A DNA stretch of 16,449 bases from Parachlorella kessleri (GCA_001598975.1 BBXU01000328.1:1-16449); one strand, 5' to 3'; counted from the stretch's first letter, positions 1 to 10,320 are shown. The notes: generated from the letters alone by a model not told the origin. Made by a program: numbers and translations.

Positions 1-352
1 TGTAGCAGCTTGTATTCAGCCGTCCCAATCCTAGCCAGCAGCTCACAGACAGCACTTGGGGGACTCACAGCAGCATGGTCAGGTGGCGGTACGCTGTTCG
101 ACAAGACTGCACTAGAGGAGCTCACCGAGCTTGTGGCCATGGCTGCAGGTCTCCACCCTGAGCAGCTGGCCCTTGTCGATGCCCTTGTGCTAGCCCAGGC
201 GCAGGCAGTTGTGGGCAGCTGCCAGAGCACATTCACATGGCTAGCCTGTGGGCTGCGGGCAATGCAGGGCCGCACTGGGAGCAGCTGTTCCTGGGTTGAC
301 TCTGACGATGTACACTGTGATTACTTCAAGTCTGGGACAGTGGCCTTCCTCA
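1..352 (+). CDS. Partial exon of an unrecognised plus-strand gene, cut by the left window edge
   Basis: The plus-strand frame beginning at base 1 is open to a TGA at 370-372. From about residue 27 it reads like coding sequence: GGTLFDKTALEELTELV is followed by an Ala/Leu-rich helix (about residues 40-66) and then a Cys/Trp-containing stretch ending near CDYFKSGTVAFL. A good 5' splice site (CTCA|GTAAGC) falls after base 352 in phase 1, so the exon probably ends there and the following TGA is intronic. A possible next exon lies at about 400-455 (a TAG acceptor, then RRLHLRDPTW, then an AAG|GTACGC donor), but the intron would be only 47 nt, so I do not join them. No family is recognised and no start codon is visible. 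The open frame and composition are seen; that it is an exon is inferred. Confidence 0.3.
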
Positions 353-1058
353 GTAAGCACAAACCAGGGTGACGGAGGTACAGCACTTGTAGGACGCCTG
401 CACTTGAGAGATCCGACCTGGTGCTGCCGATTTGGTTACAAACTTTCAATCTCAAGGTACGCCTCTCGCTTCTGTTCCCCCCGCGCTTGCTTGCAGCCCT
501 GCCTTCTACTTTTCCTGCAACCTGCCAGCCTGTCTGCCTGCCATGGTTGCCTGCTGTGCTTCCTGCTGCTCTTTGCTGGCTGTAGTTCAGGCTTCCCATT
601 GTTGTCTACTGTCCCTGCTTCAGTTCAGCTGCACCTCCTCTCCCAGTGGCCTCCCAGCCTATCTCGGGAAAAGATTACTGGCTCAGAACTCAGGCAAGAC
701 TCGGGCACATTCTGCATCCACCCCTGTCAGTCCACCTCAGCTCTCACTCCCTGTTTGCACTCCCTGCCACCCACACTGACAACAGCTGCAGGCTAGGCCC
801 ATACCCAGGCTCTTCACCTGTGCCTAAGGTAGGGTCATGAGCAGAAGGCATGCCTGATAAACTGAGGGAGCCAAGGTCTTCCACTCAAAACTCAAGAGCA
901 AGTCCCTGAGCCTACCGTACTGAGGCAAGCCAGCTCAGTCACGCTGTACGCCGAAATTTGAACGGGACATATGCAAACGACCATGCAGATAGCACTTGCA
1001 ATTCCTTCTTAAATAGCTTGGGCGGCATAAAGGCCAGGCTTGGCATCCCACCGCAGAC
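353..1058. other. No supported gene; pyrimidine-rich intron-like stretch and unassigned sequence
   Basis: Bases 450-800 are strongly C/T-rich on the plus strand. The long open frames there reflect that composition (Cys/Leu/Ser/Pro-rich translation) rather than a protein. This fits intron or untranslated DNA. At about 1006-1014 there is an AT-rich TTAAATAG some 45 nt before an ATG at 1059, which could be a weak promoter box. Nothing else is supported. Confidence 0.4.
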
Positions 1059-1733
1059 ATGCTGAGCTGTCGTATCAGATTTGCCCCCCAGATTTGTGAT
1101 TTGCCCCCTGGGCAACGTCGGCACCCGGGGGGGCACATCTTCGTCCGTCCCCATAAGGCTTTCAAACCTATATGTTGTACATGTCAAGCCGCCAAACCGG
1201 TGAAACCCACACTTCCGAGGGAAGGTGGCGGTGGCAAGCACACCGAAAGACTTTTGGCCCCACCCACCGCGTCTAGGCTCACCGAAAGCGCCAGGAAAAT
1301 AGCCAACAGGTACTAGGATCTCAGAGGATGCTCTCAGCTAAGGTTCTGCAGCGTCGCAGGCTGAGAATCGGGACTTGGCATTGTGTCGATGAGCGGACCA
1401 CTTGTGATCTAGGCCGCCAGCGAACCCAAACTTATCTGTTAATATGCTATGTGCAGCAAATCCCGACACACAGCTAGCACGCAGTGCTGCCAACACGGTC
1501 CTTTCTGTGGTCGTGGCGACGATGATGTTGGCAGCCTACAAGTTACCCCCATGCGCTGGGGCCTGCTGCTTTGGCAGGCCACAGAGCACAGAGCCATATG
1601 CTCCCAGGACAAATGCAGGCTCAGCAGGCTGCTGGGAGACCCGCCCTACCGGGCTGCCTGGCCCCAGTCTGGGGCACTGTTCAGCGAAAGGCAACCCAAA
1701 AGCGGTCACTGGCTGTGCTGCACTTTGGGACAG
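1059..1733 (+). CDS. Tentative two-exon 5' part of an unrecognised plus-strand gene
   Basis: Exon 1 is 1059-1309: ATG at 1059, then 83 codons plus 2 nt, ending at CCAACAG|GTACTA. Exon 2 is 1457-1733: acceptor TATGTGCAG, one nt completing the split codon, then 92 codons ending at GGGACAG|GTGAGC. The phases agree (2 to 2), the second donor is strong, and both exons stay open in frame. The product would begin MLSCRIRFAPQICDLPPG and carry many Cys, Arg and Pro; exon 2 contains GDDDVGSLQVTPMRWGLLLW. No domain is recognised. Exon 2 exits in phase 0; the continuation is ambiguous. An acceptor at 1798 followed by 1799-1880 is open in more than one phase. A TTAAATAG at about 1006 is a possible promoter. 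Alternative: chance open frames in a GC-rich region. Confidence 0.25.
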
Positions 1734-2088
1734 GTGAGCAGTGTGCAGGTGTCATAGGCAATATTCGAAGGCAATATTCCAAAATGCGGTGAATCAGGCA
1801 AGCCTATGCTTGTTAACGTGTCGGGGGATTCCTGGGCTGCTGTCTCGCCATGCTGGTTGCGCTCAGCCAGGAGGCAAGGTAACCCATATCTGCCGCAAGT
1901 GAGGTTATACACTTTGGTGACAGGGTGTTCGGCACGGGAGGAGTCCAATTACATCTTGCATGCTTGAGTCTTGGACAGCAAGAAGAACTCAAGTGCCAGG
2001 CGCTCATGGCAGGGGACCAAGTCTAAGCATGCCATCCACTGACACTTGCCCTGGCTCATGTAAACAGCTTGCCATGCCCTGCATGCAG

Positions 2089-2513
2089 TGCCTGCTTTGG
2101 CCTCCGACACTCCTCCCCATACCGTGGTTGGGGCGGCAGCATGCCCCGTCAGGAAGCTTGGCTTCGCCTGCCCAACTCACTTGCTGGCCACGAAAACTTT
2201 GCGCTGCCCGACTACTGCCTTGGAACACAGGCAGCGGCTGTGGTCACAGGCAAGATGGTGCTGGTGGGTGGGTGGGGGAAGTTGGGTGCGGGGCATGGAG
2301 GGGAGGCTTACACCGCGAAGTTCAAAACAACATGCATAGGAACACTCTGGATTGGCCAGGCATCCCTCTGAGGCTTACAAGCAAGCTGCTTTCAAAGTGC
2401 GCAAGGTTTTGCGCCTTCGACTCTGTTGTCGGCCCGCATGTGTAGCATCCTGCAGACAGCTGTGTAGTCTACTGCTCAAAAGGCTGGCTGAGGCGCCAGT
2501 GACCAGTTACTAA
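2089..2513 (+). CDS. Two coding-like exons, possible 3' end of the preceding plus-strand gene
   Basis: After an acceptor at CATGCAG (2086-2088) one frame reads ACFGLRHSSPYRGWGGSMPR, then LPNSLAGHENFALPDYC, and stays open to a possible GC donor at CACAG|GCAAGA (after 2249). A second stretch, 2360-2513, follows the acceptor GGCCAG; it gives one nt plus 50 codons (HPSEAYKQAAFKVRKVLRLR and onward, basic and Cys-containing) and a TAA at 2511-2513. The two do not join in phase through the GC donor (phase 1 to phase 2); a later GT in the G-rich tract would fit. The 2089-2249 stretch is also open in the other two frames, so frame choice is uncertain. No family recognised. Confidence 0.2.
2266..2293 (+). 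other. G-quadruplex-type motif
   Basis: Five runs of three or more G (2266-2268, 2270-2272, 2274-2278, 2284-2286, 2290-2293) are separated by loops of 1, 1, 5 and 3 nt, which fits the usual G3+N1-7 rule. A further GGGG follows nearby. The motif lies on the plus strand between the two coding-like exons, so it would be in pre-mRNA if that gene is real. Folding is not tested. Confidence 0.5.
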
Positions 2514-3697
2514 TTGAATGACAACCCCCTCCTTGCCTTATTGTACTGCAGGCCCAATGATTGTGCCTGTGTGCCTCCCCCTGTAACCTGGGCCCCCTGA
2601 CTAGCATGGCTGGCTTAAAGGAACTCCTGGAACGAGTTCCATTTGGAAATGGCAAACTCCTGAGGTCTCGCAGCCTACCCACCATGCCCACATGTTTCAG
2701 GTGGGCTTAGGATGGGACAGCTGGGCATGTTGTAGTGATGCAACTGGACACTCTGGACAGTACCCCTGCAAGCAAACTTCATTGGTGCATATTAAGAACC
2801 CTTGCAGCACTCCATGTCACGGGGTGAACTGTCTACTGCTGTACATCTCAATGTTTCCTTAGGGCTAAACTAGGCAACAGCGTGCCGCCACCTAACCCTA
2901 CTTGCCGTGATTCATGTATCTTTGGAAACAGTAAGGAAAACCAACTGGCAGGAAACTCCTTGCCCAAATGAACCCGTAAGCAAGAAAATGATGCCGTAGA
3001 CTTTTGGGTCTTATGTGTTATGCTGCATGCTGGGCTCGGCCTGGTGCCCACACTGAGTGCTGCTTTTGCTTGTCGCTGAGCTTGTGTGCTGCCGCGATTT
3101 GTTTTGGCGCCTGTCGTTTTGTGCTGGGAAGTCTCAGGCAAGGTTTTCTTGTGTCACCCTAGGATGTTTGCCTTGCCAGGGTCTTGCATTTTGCGCTACT
3201 CTCTGCGTTGCGCCCGTGCCGTTACCTGACTTACTCATCTTGTGTCTACTCTTCGGGGTGCCCCCAACAGAGGGGTCTTGCTTATAACTCCGTCCTTTAT
3301 CGACTGCTTGTAGCGTGCAAACTGCGTTTGTTGCCGATGAGCTTGCAAAGTCTATGTGCAGAAGGGGCTGCTTTGTCTACGCATCACTGATCGTTGTGAG
3401 GTGCCTTGCAGAGCTCATGCCTGTGGTAGCGATGTTGTCGTGCGATATGACTGATGGTGTTACCTGCATTTGATTAGCTGGACCTATATACCCTTGCCGT
3501 GCATGAGTGGAGGTGCTTGTGGTTGGTTATGCAGTGCTTGATCCATGCCTGTGGCATGCTTGCTGATCCCACATTTCATAGTATTGCCGCTGCCAGCGGG
3601 TGCACAGTGGCTACATGCCTGTAGACATGAGCACGGCTCCGCCCTTGATAGTGCATGCTGTCACAATACTGCCTGTTTAGCCTAGCTTGCATCGTGA
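2514..3697. other. No supported gene
   Basis: Plus-strand sequence from about 3030 to 3640 is rich in T and G, like green algal 3' untranslated or intergenic DNA. The open frames here are short, on both strands, and have no recognisable motif. A TGTAA (the usual green algal polyadenylation word) is at 2583-2587, about 70 nt after the TAA at 2511, and would suit the 3' end of the tentative plus-strand gene. Nothing else is supported. Confidence 0.4.
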
Positions 3698-3904
3698 TGT
3701 GTCACCGGGATTCAGCAGCTGCTAACACGTGGTGTAGCCAGTTTCAGCCTGTACAAAACAGTACCTTGTAGAATGTATGACAAATACCGCACTGCTGCAA
3801 CAAAAGCCGCAGAGGACGCCAAAGGAGAAGCTGTGGGATTAATGCATGCACTCTTTAGACTGCGGGCAAGGGCTACTAAAGTATGGGAGCATCCCTACCC
3901 TTGA
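3698..3904 (+). CDS. Small coding-like stretch, possible terminal exon
   Basis: A plus-strand frame is open from just after a TGA (3695-3697) to a TGA at 3902-3904, 68 codons. The part after an internal ATG at 3773 reads MYDKYRTAATKAAEDAKGEA and continues as a basic, Ala-rich helix ending KVWEHPYP. The composition is that of a soluble helical protein rather than translated non-coding DNA. A possible acceptor (TTGTAG) lies immediately before the ATG, so it could be a last exon or a 43-residue peptide. No neighbour exon on the same strand is convincing and no family is recognised. Confidence 0.22.
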   Translation, partial: CVTGIQQLLTRGVASFSLYKTVPCRMYDKYRTAATKAAEDAKGEAVGLMHALFRLRARATKVWEHPYP

Positions 3905-4021
3905 CGAACTTCGTTTCAACACAGCAGCATAAATTGGGGGATCACTGGCAAAGTCGGTCGGGCAAGCCTCAGACCATCACTTGCATCCAGCCCTGAAAGT
4001 CACCACTTAACTCTCAAAATT

Positions 4022-4264
4022 CTAGCGCGTTTGTCGCATCACCGACAAGCCTCTGTGCAGCTTAACTGCCCTGTCCCAACGCCAGCAGAAGCACGTTCCC
4101 TTCGCATCCTGCTCGGTCAGTAACCAGTGGTCAAGCAAATACCTACTCAAGCATGGCAACTTAAGCATAAGACAATACACCACCCCAAACCAAGCGCGCG
4201 TGTCGCTGGACTTCTCAACCAAGTCGTCACCCAGAAAGAGTTTGAGCCCAGGAAGTACGGCGGG
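4022..4264 (-). CDS. Minus-strand coding-like stretch of unknown origin
   Basis: A minus-strand frame is open from just after a TGA (4265-4267) to a TAG at 4022-4024, 80 codons with no ATG near the beginning. It reads LKLFLGDDLVEKSSDTRAWF and continues through a Leu-rich middle to a basic end (RAVKLHRGLSVMRQTR). It looks like protein, but its codons (TTG, CTT, TTA, AAG mixtures) differ from the GC-rich exons of the coiled-coil gene that ends 360 nt upstream on the same strand. That suggests a mobile-element fragment or a different, decayed gene. It could also be chance. I do not recognise a domain. Confidence 0.2.
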   Translation of the reverse strand, partial: PAVLPGLKLFLGDDLVEKSSDTRAWFGVVYCLMLKLPCLSRYLLDHWLLTEQDAKGTCFCWRWDRAVKLHRGLSVMRQTR

Positions 4265-4614
4265 TCATAAGGGGGTTTCTTACCAGTTATTTGTTCACAC
4301 AAATTCGCCATGTGCTAACAGCGCTTGCCGTGAAAACAACACTGACAAAGTAAGCCACAATAAAACTCGTGACCAAGCAGTACTTTGTCTCCACCCAGCC
4401 GCAAAGCCGGCCCAGCCCCCAAATGAAGGCTGGCCCCACCCACCCTGTCAGCCTGGGTGTGGGGTCAGCAAGCCAGCAGGCCGTCTGGCTGCGCCCAGTC
4501 CCTCTGGACTTCACTCCGTCAATGTTCGCCTAATGTACAGTCCTGCCAGCGCAGGCCGGTTCTAGTGGGCATCTCCATCCTAAGGTAGCCCACACAAGGA
4601 GCCGTCCAAGTTGC

Positions 4615-4619
4615 TTACA
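4615..4619 (-). promoter_or_regulatory. TGTAA word next to the coiled-coil stop codon
   Basis: On the minus strand TGTAA, the usual green algal polyadenylation signal, begins 4 nt after the TAA of the coiled-coil gene. It would give an unusually short 3' untranslated region. No second copy is seen in the next 500 nt of that strand. It may be coincidence. Confidence 0.2.
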
Positions 4620-4623
4620 TGCC

Positions 4624-7600
4624 TTATCTGGAGGGGGTACTCGGGGCCGGGGTAACCTCAGGCGCTGACGTGGCGGGCGCCGGCGCCTGCGCCTTGAGCT
4701 CCTTCAGCGCCTCCAGAACCAAGTCCAGCGCCTTGTGCTCACTGTTCAGCTCCTCATACAACAGGGCCAGCCGGGCTTGGTCTGCTGAGCCAACATTGGA
4801 GGCCTCACTGAGGCTGGCGCCATCGGTCCCAATGTTGCCGGCAAGCCGTTCCAGCTCCTGCACAAGCAGACGGGACGGGGGAGCGGCAATGAGTTGCACA
4901 CCGAAGCAGTCTTGATCGCGCATTCGAACTTGCATGCGTACCCAAGATTTGAGAGTCCCGACAGGTGGTTGCCTCCTCTAGTGCACTCGTAACCCTTCAC
5001 GAGTGCCACAGCAAGGGTAAGCAGAGGGAACCGGGCCCTGCTGTCAGGGTATCTCTTCCGAGGCCTTATGGTGCCCTGCTGTGGGAGCTCGCAACCCCTG
5101 GTGTCAATGTCTGTCAAGCAAGCTGCCGGGTGAACAGGCGTTCCCGCCACATGACCCAAGCATCTCCCGACTCCTTCCCTCCCTTCCTTTTAACCTGCTA
5201 TGGGAATGCACAGTGCCGCCGCCCCTACACCACCACTGACTCCCCTGCTCTGCCCCTCCATCATACCTCTTGTGACCCACGCAATCCATTGAGGATCCCC
5301 CTTAATGCCCCTCCTGTGCCCTGTGTGCGCTCTCCTATCACCTGACAACCGGGCTTGCTTCCACCATGTACATGTTTGATGTGCCTCACAGCTCACATCA
5401 CGGTATTGCCCTCCCTGCTGGGCACGGTGTCAGGGAGAGCAGTACCGTGATGTACGCTGTCATTCCCCTCGATAACAGCCCTCCGAGTAACCTAACACTA
5501 CACCCAGCCCTGTCAGTGCCGTTCATCCCTCACTCTCGCTTCACACTACCTGCCACTCTGAACAGTAACATTCGCACAGCGCAATGACCCTACCACCCCA
5601 CCTGCTGTGCCAGGATGCGCCCCGCCCTCTCCCTGACCAGCGCCTCCACCAGCCGGTGGCGCCCAGACTCGGCCTCCGCCCGCGCCCGGCTCATCTCGTG
5701 CAAAGCACTCTCAGCACGGCGCCACGCAGCACGCATGTCCTGCATGACACAACGTGACAGGAGAGCCATGTAGTGACCATCCAGGAGACCCTCAGGCTCA
5801 GTGCAGGGCTCGCGGTGAGTCTGTGCTCCTTGTGTTTGGCCAACCACATGTAGGCACTAGTACCAGCCCAGCTGCAGGCGGCAGCACGCACTACTTTTCC
5901 CTTGTGAGCTGCCAGTCTGGCAGTCCAACACAGGTGCGGCACCATTCCCAGTCGCGTAATCTTCGCAACATGTGCTCCGCTGCACCTCCCCCTAGCTGGT
6001 GCGACTGCTCCGCCCCCTCCAGCGACTGTCTGAGCAGCGGCATGGCTGCAGCCCCTTGACCGTCCCCTAGCGCCTGGACGAGTTCGGAAAAAGGCCTCTT
6101 ACACACCACCTCGTACTACGCCCCTGCCCACCTGGTGCGACTGCTCCGCCTCCTGCAGCGCCCGTGACAGCAACAGCGCCCCATCCGCCTGCGCCTCCAG
6201 CTGGCTCCTGAGCGCCTCAGCCTCGGCGCCTGCGCCTGCCAGGCTGGCTTCCAGCTCAGCCATCCGCTGCTGCACCTCCTCACTGCACGCGCAGCGAAAT
6301 GCGGGCAGCCAGGTGACTTCCTGAGATCACCATTCATACCGGGCTTCGGGCCTACATGGGATGGAAGGGTGGGGAGCTCCTGGAGGGCCACAACACCACG
6401 CTTCCCAGTGTCTAGAAGTCCAGCTCAACAGAGTACCACCACCTGACCATACTGCCCAGTATGGGTCTACATGTAAATCTGCTATAGTTAGCTTGCGAGC
6501 AGCAAGCGCAGGTTTAGGGGTGCCAAGGTTGATGGTGCCAGCTGTCACAGGCTCGCCTCTGGCGGCCCCACCAAACTGCAGCACTTGGTGCAGATCAAGC
6601 CAGGCTAGGCAGCCTAGCGAGCGGGTAGGACTGATTGTGGCCCTTTGATTGCTGGCTACCAGATCAGCATCAGTTGCATGCAGGGGTTCGTTGCGGTGTC
6701 AGCAAAAAGCAACGACTGAGGCATGCCTTTCTAAAGTGGGGATCCTGCTATGGACCATGCACGTGGTACTCAGCTAGCCAGAGTTGTGTTGCATAGGGTC
6801 CCTGCGCCCTGTCCGCCCCGTTCCAGGCAAGCCGGCAGGCTGCGCTACAGCTATGGCTTGTCTTGCGAACCGGTGCAATTGCTTCCACGGCTCGTGGGTG
6901 TGCTGGGCACGACACGCCTACCTAGCCTGCTGCTGGGCTGCTTCCTTTGCCGCTTCTGCCTCGTCTCTGCCGGCCTCTGCTTCCCCCAGCCGTGCTCTCA
7001 ACAAAGCATTCTCCACTTCCAACTGCTCTGTGACCTGCACAGCAGGCACAGCAGGCCCCATCAACACGGCAGGGAGAGCCTACGTGGCGGAGTTAAAGCA
7101 GCCAAGAAACGTGTGATGCCCACTGGATTCTTCTATCACCCGCCTGCTCACACGAAAGACGCATGTGCTTGCTGAGTGGGCATCATAGGATCCTCAACTG
7201 GAACTTGACAGAAGCTTACATGGCAGGGCAACCAAGCAGCACACAACGTCTACCACCACATTGGAAAACAGGACAGGAGAAGGTACTGCCAGCATTGCAC
7301 CTGCAAACTGTTGTCCGACAGCAGATGCTGTTGGCATTCAAAAGGCCAGGGCAGGAGAATGTGATGTGATGCCACCGCTGCACATGCAAAGTGAGCCGGG
7401 CAGCAGCAGCTATTGGCGGCCAGCACCTGCCTGTGTGATTGCATGCAGCCGGTCTTCAAGGAGCTGCCTCTCCACCTCGACAGCGCTGACGGCATCCTGG
7501 GCCTCGGCCAAGTCGTGGGTAGCCTCCTGGACGGCTGCATGGTAGACAATGGGACTATTGGCAGGTAAGAGGAATGCACAGGACACCTGGCAACCAGCCC

Positions 7601-9655
7601 AAACTACTAGTTCCACCAACTCCCTTGCTTTGGACCGGCACGACCACTAACGCGAACCCCACATCACCATGCCAGCTGACAGGCACTGCACGCGAATGAT
7701 GCACGGGACCCACTCTCTCCCTCTCTTCGTGCTTCGTGCGTCAGCGCCTAGCCCAGAACTACCCACCACCTAGCTGCACGCCATGCCAGGACTGACACTC
7801 TCCTTCGCGGGTACACATCCAGGCCACAGCCATCTCCATGCTCAGCACCTTCATACACTTGTGCTTTAACCACCCTGCTGAGCTCCCTGCCGCGTTGCTG
7901 GCGCCACCCTGGCCCGGGCTGCCCAGTACAGCTGGCACCCCCTCCCTTGTCCACCTCTCAGAACCTCCACCTCTCAGAACCATAACCCCGAAACAGAGGG
8001 ATGCCACTCACCCAGTTCCGCCTTGTGTTTCAGCCCCTCCTGTAGTGCCGCCTCTCGCCTTGCTGATGCCACGCTGGCTCTGGCCTCCTCGTCCAGCTGG
8101 CGGCCCCTCTCTTCCAGCGCAGCGCAGCGTGCCTCCCACTCCCGCACCTGGCCGCTGACGCTGACGAGGCGCCCCTCCAACTCCGCCAGCCGCACTTCCA
8201 GCTCTGCAAGGATCATACTCAAGCATGCAATGCTCAGCCATGCTGCACTCCTGGCGGCAACTTCCTATTTTGTGGGGCTTGTCCGCTGCCAGTCGCCTCC
8301 CAAGACCCTCCCAAGATCATGTAGGTGGAAACCAGGCGCTTTCATGCGCCCTTCCAGCCTTGCTAGCTCGCTATAGATACAAGTCTATATATGTACCTAT
8401 CTTTTATATCTCCAGCATATACCCTGTCATCCGCCCTCAGAGTTCCTCCCCATGGCCCGCCACTTTGCCTCCCATGCATACCGGCCGCCCCACCTTGTGC
8501 TCTGGCTGCCTCTGCGCTCTGCCTGTCCAGCTCTTCTTGTAGTTCCGACACCCGCCCTGCCAGCTCCTCACACCGCTTCTCCTCCTCTTGCAGCTGCGCT
8601 TCCAGGTGGTGCCTGCAAGCCGTCCAGAGCAGGCGCAGCATGCAGAGCATGTCATGACGGCCAATGCCGCAGCATGGGTACTGAGACTGCATGCAGCGGC
8701 TTTCGCTAGTCGATGTGAACATGCACAGCGCGCCACAGCATGCCAACCTCGACATAGTCAGGCATGGCGTAGCACTGACGACACCTGCAGAGCTTTTCCA
8801 CCTGTTACCTACTCATTGGATGTTGCAGATCGAGGACTTGCAGAGACCCGCCAACCTTATCCCCCGGCAGAGCACTTCAGTCATGCCGCTGCAGGCAGCA
8901 TCTCCCTACCGTTCGGACACAAGTTGCTGCTGCCTCTGCTCCGCTGCTGTGCGCTTGGCTTGCTCTTCTATCAAGGCCAGCATTGCATCCCGCCTCACTT
9001 CCTGCAGGTGGGAGGTTGCAACCAAAGCAGCAACTCTGCAGACAGACACCTGGCGGAGTTGCTGTGTGAACATGCAACCTGCCGCTGGCTGGGTGCATAG
9101 CCATGCAGTGGTTGGGTCTGCGAGCCCCAACCTGCATAGGCAGCCAAATCTTGTTGAAAACGAAGTGCCAACTGCACCCAGGACACGTTTACCTGGCCCG
9201 CCTTTCCCCCACTGGTATCAAACAGTGTCCATTCCGGCAGCAGTCTTGTTATTGCCAAGAAGGACTCCCCATTCCAACCTTGCCTGTGCTGCATTGCGTT
9301 CCGCTTCGGCCATGTTGCGGGCTCGCTCGGCCTGCTGTCTTGCTTCCATGTCAGCCTCACTCCAGTGCTCGACCTGCATATACAACTTGGAGCCTCACTG
9401 CTCTGCAGCAGAGCTTTTGACGCTTTTCTAATAGATAGCAAGTGCTATATTCCTGGCCGCGCCTTGACTGCCTGCACTCTGCGACAACGCTCTTTGTGAT
9501 CCAGATCTCTTTCGGTCAACGCAGCACGCCCACCTTTTGCAAGGTGTAAACTCAGCTACCTTGACAGTCAAGCCTACCTCCTCTTTGAGCTTCGCAGCAA
9601 AGCCCTCCCAGTCTTCCAGGAACGGGTCCGACCCAGGTGCATGCGAAAGCAGCAT
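4624..9655 (-). CDS. Ten-exon gene for a 436-residue coiled-coil protein
   Basis: Exons on the minus strand, in order: 9578-9655, 9284-9373, 8910-9001, 8494-8612, 8012-8203, 7431-7534, 6922-7034, 6132-6282, 5602-5739, 4624-4857 (TAA at 4624-4626). They sum to 1311 nt, exactly 437 codons, and every junction keeps phase (0,0,2,1,1,0,2,0,0). Seven introns are GT-AG and two GC-AG. The ATG at 9655 is preceded by an in-frame TAA. The protein starts MLLSHAPGSDPFLEDWEGF; from about residue 18 to 420 it is almost continuous Ala/Glu/Gln/Arg/Leu heptad sequence (for example LEAQLQEEEKRCEEL, residues 89-103; VSELQEELDR, 108-117), and it ends in an Ala/Pro/Thr tail. This is a long alpha-helical coiled coil with no catalytic domain, transmembrane segment or signal peptide visible. 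Such proteins are often structural (cytoskeletal, basal body, Golgi), but nothing here assigns a role. Missed small exons cannot be excluded. Confidence 0.82.
5996..6074 (-). pseudogene. Relic duplicate of the 3' half of exon 8 inside intron 8
   Basis: The minus strand at about 5996-6074 repeats the end of exon 8 (6132-6282) of the coiled-coil gene. The best-matching 28 nt (5996-6023 against 6132 onward) differ at two positions. In translation, LLRQSLEGAEQSHQ stands against LLSRALQEAEQSHQ. An acceptor (TCGTCCAG) gives the right phase 0, but the donor that follows EQSHQ in exon 8 (CAG|GTGGGC) is here CAG|CTAGGG, so the GT is lost. No other phase-0 donor of quality follows. It is therefore read as a tandem exon duplication that has lost splicing competence. 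It could still act as a cryptic or alternative exon through GGGGGAG|GTGCAG, but that would shift the frame of exon 9. Confidence 0.55.
7035..7430 (-). other. Intron 6 of the coiled-coil gene, GC-AG type
   Basis: The donor is ACACAG|GCAGGT and the acceptor GCTGTGCAG. Using GC keeps phase 0 on both sides (AITQ to VTEQLE). The nearest GT, four nt further on (GCAG|GTGCTG), would exit in phase 1 and break the downstream frame. GC donors with strong flanking match (AG|GCAAG-like) are a known minor class of the U2 spliceosome. Confidence 0.6.
9002..9283 (-). other. Intron 2 of the coiled-coil gene, GC-AG type
   Basis: The donor is GCACAG|GCAAGG, an excellent GC-donor consensus, and the acceptor is CACCTGCAG. 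Phase 0 is kept (RNAAQ to EVRRDA). The alternative donor GCAAG|GTTGGA four nt further on would leave phase 2 and does not fit the phase-0 acceptor. Confidence 0.65.
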
Positions 9656-10086
9656 TGCCGTTGGATGTTCCAAGGTCGTACGCGAGCGTTACAAGAGCAA
9701 ACACTGAAACGAAGCTCTAGCGCGTCAAAACGAAGCAAGACCGACTATGGATGAGGGGAAGCAAGGGATAGCACGTCGATATGTCCCTGCATCATGAAGC
9801 CCACGGTATTCGAACCCAAACCGCAATCAATTCTCACCGGCTGCACTCTGAACGAGCAAGGACGGTCGAGATTGCACATGAGATTGCAAGTCCCGTAGCC
9901 CAGCATGGGAGCAAAGCAGGGCGCTTGAGAGTTTGGAGCACGGTTTGGAGGCAAGTATTGCTGTCTTTGTACTTGGTAGGATGCCAGGGACAACAGGGCG
10001 GTGTGGGATCCTGCAGTAGCGACAGGGCCGACGATAAGCAAGAGCGATATGCTGGTACATCTTGCCTTGCAAGGCCCCCCTTGCAA

Positions 10087-10225
10087 AGCCCAACCAGAGA
10101 TAGGGTGCTTGCGTTGCATAGCGAGGTACTGGTGTCATTAACCCTGAGGTGCGCTTCAGCGGCAGCAGCTTACACAGCTGTGCTTACACAGCTGCTCTGC
10201 ATAGAGCTAGCCCAACCAGAGATAG
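10087..10225. repeat. Short direct repeats
   Basis: A 17-nt word (AGCCCAACCAGAGATAG) occurs at 10087-10103 and again at 10209-10225. Between them GCTTACACAGCTG is repeated at 10168-10180 and 10182-10194. These are simple local duplications with no clear function. Confidence 0.7.
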
Positions 10226-10295
10226 CCTCCAGCAGTGCTGGACGCAGATCACCGCTTTGGTCGGTTGGATGGATGGCTACATGTTGGCAGGAGGA

Positions 10296-10320
10296 GGGGG
10301 TCCCCCGGGCGGGGCAGGGG
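10296..10320 (+). other. G-rich tract with a small palindrome
   Basis: GGGGG (10296-10300) is followed by TCCCCC, then GGG, GGGG and GGGG with loops of 6, 1 and 2 nt. It can form either a short G5/C5 hairpin or a G-quadruplex. It lies in DNA with no supported gene. Confidence 0.45.

Noticed and set aside
248..796. 182-codon plus-strand open frame
   Set aside because: It runs through a C/T-rich tract and its Cys/Leu/Ser/Pro translation reflects base composition; it overlaps the better frame at 1-352.
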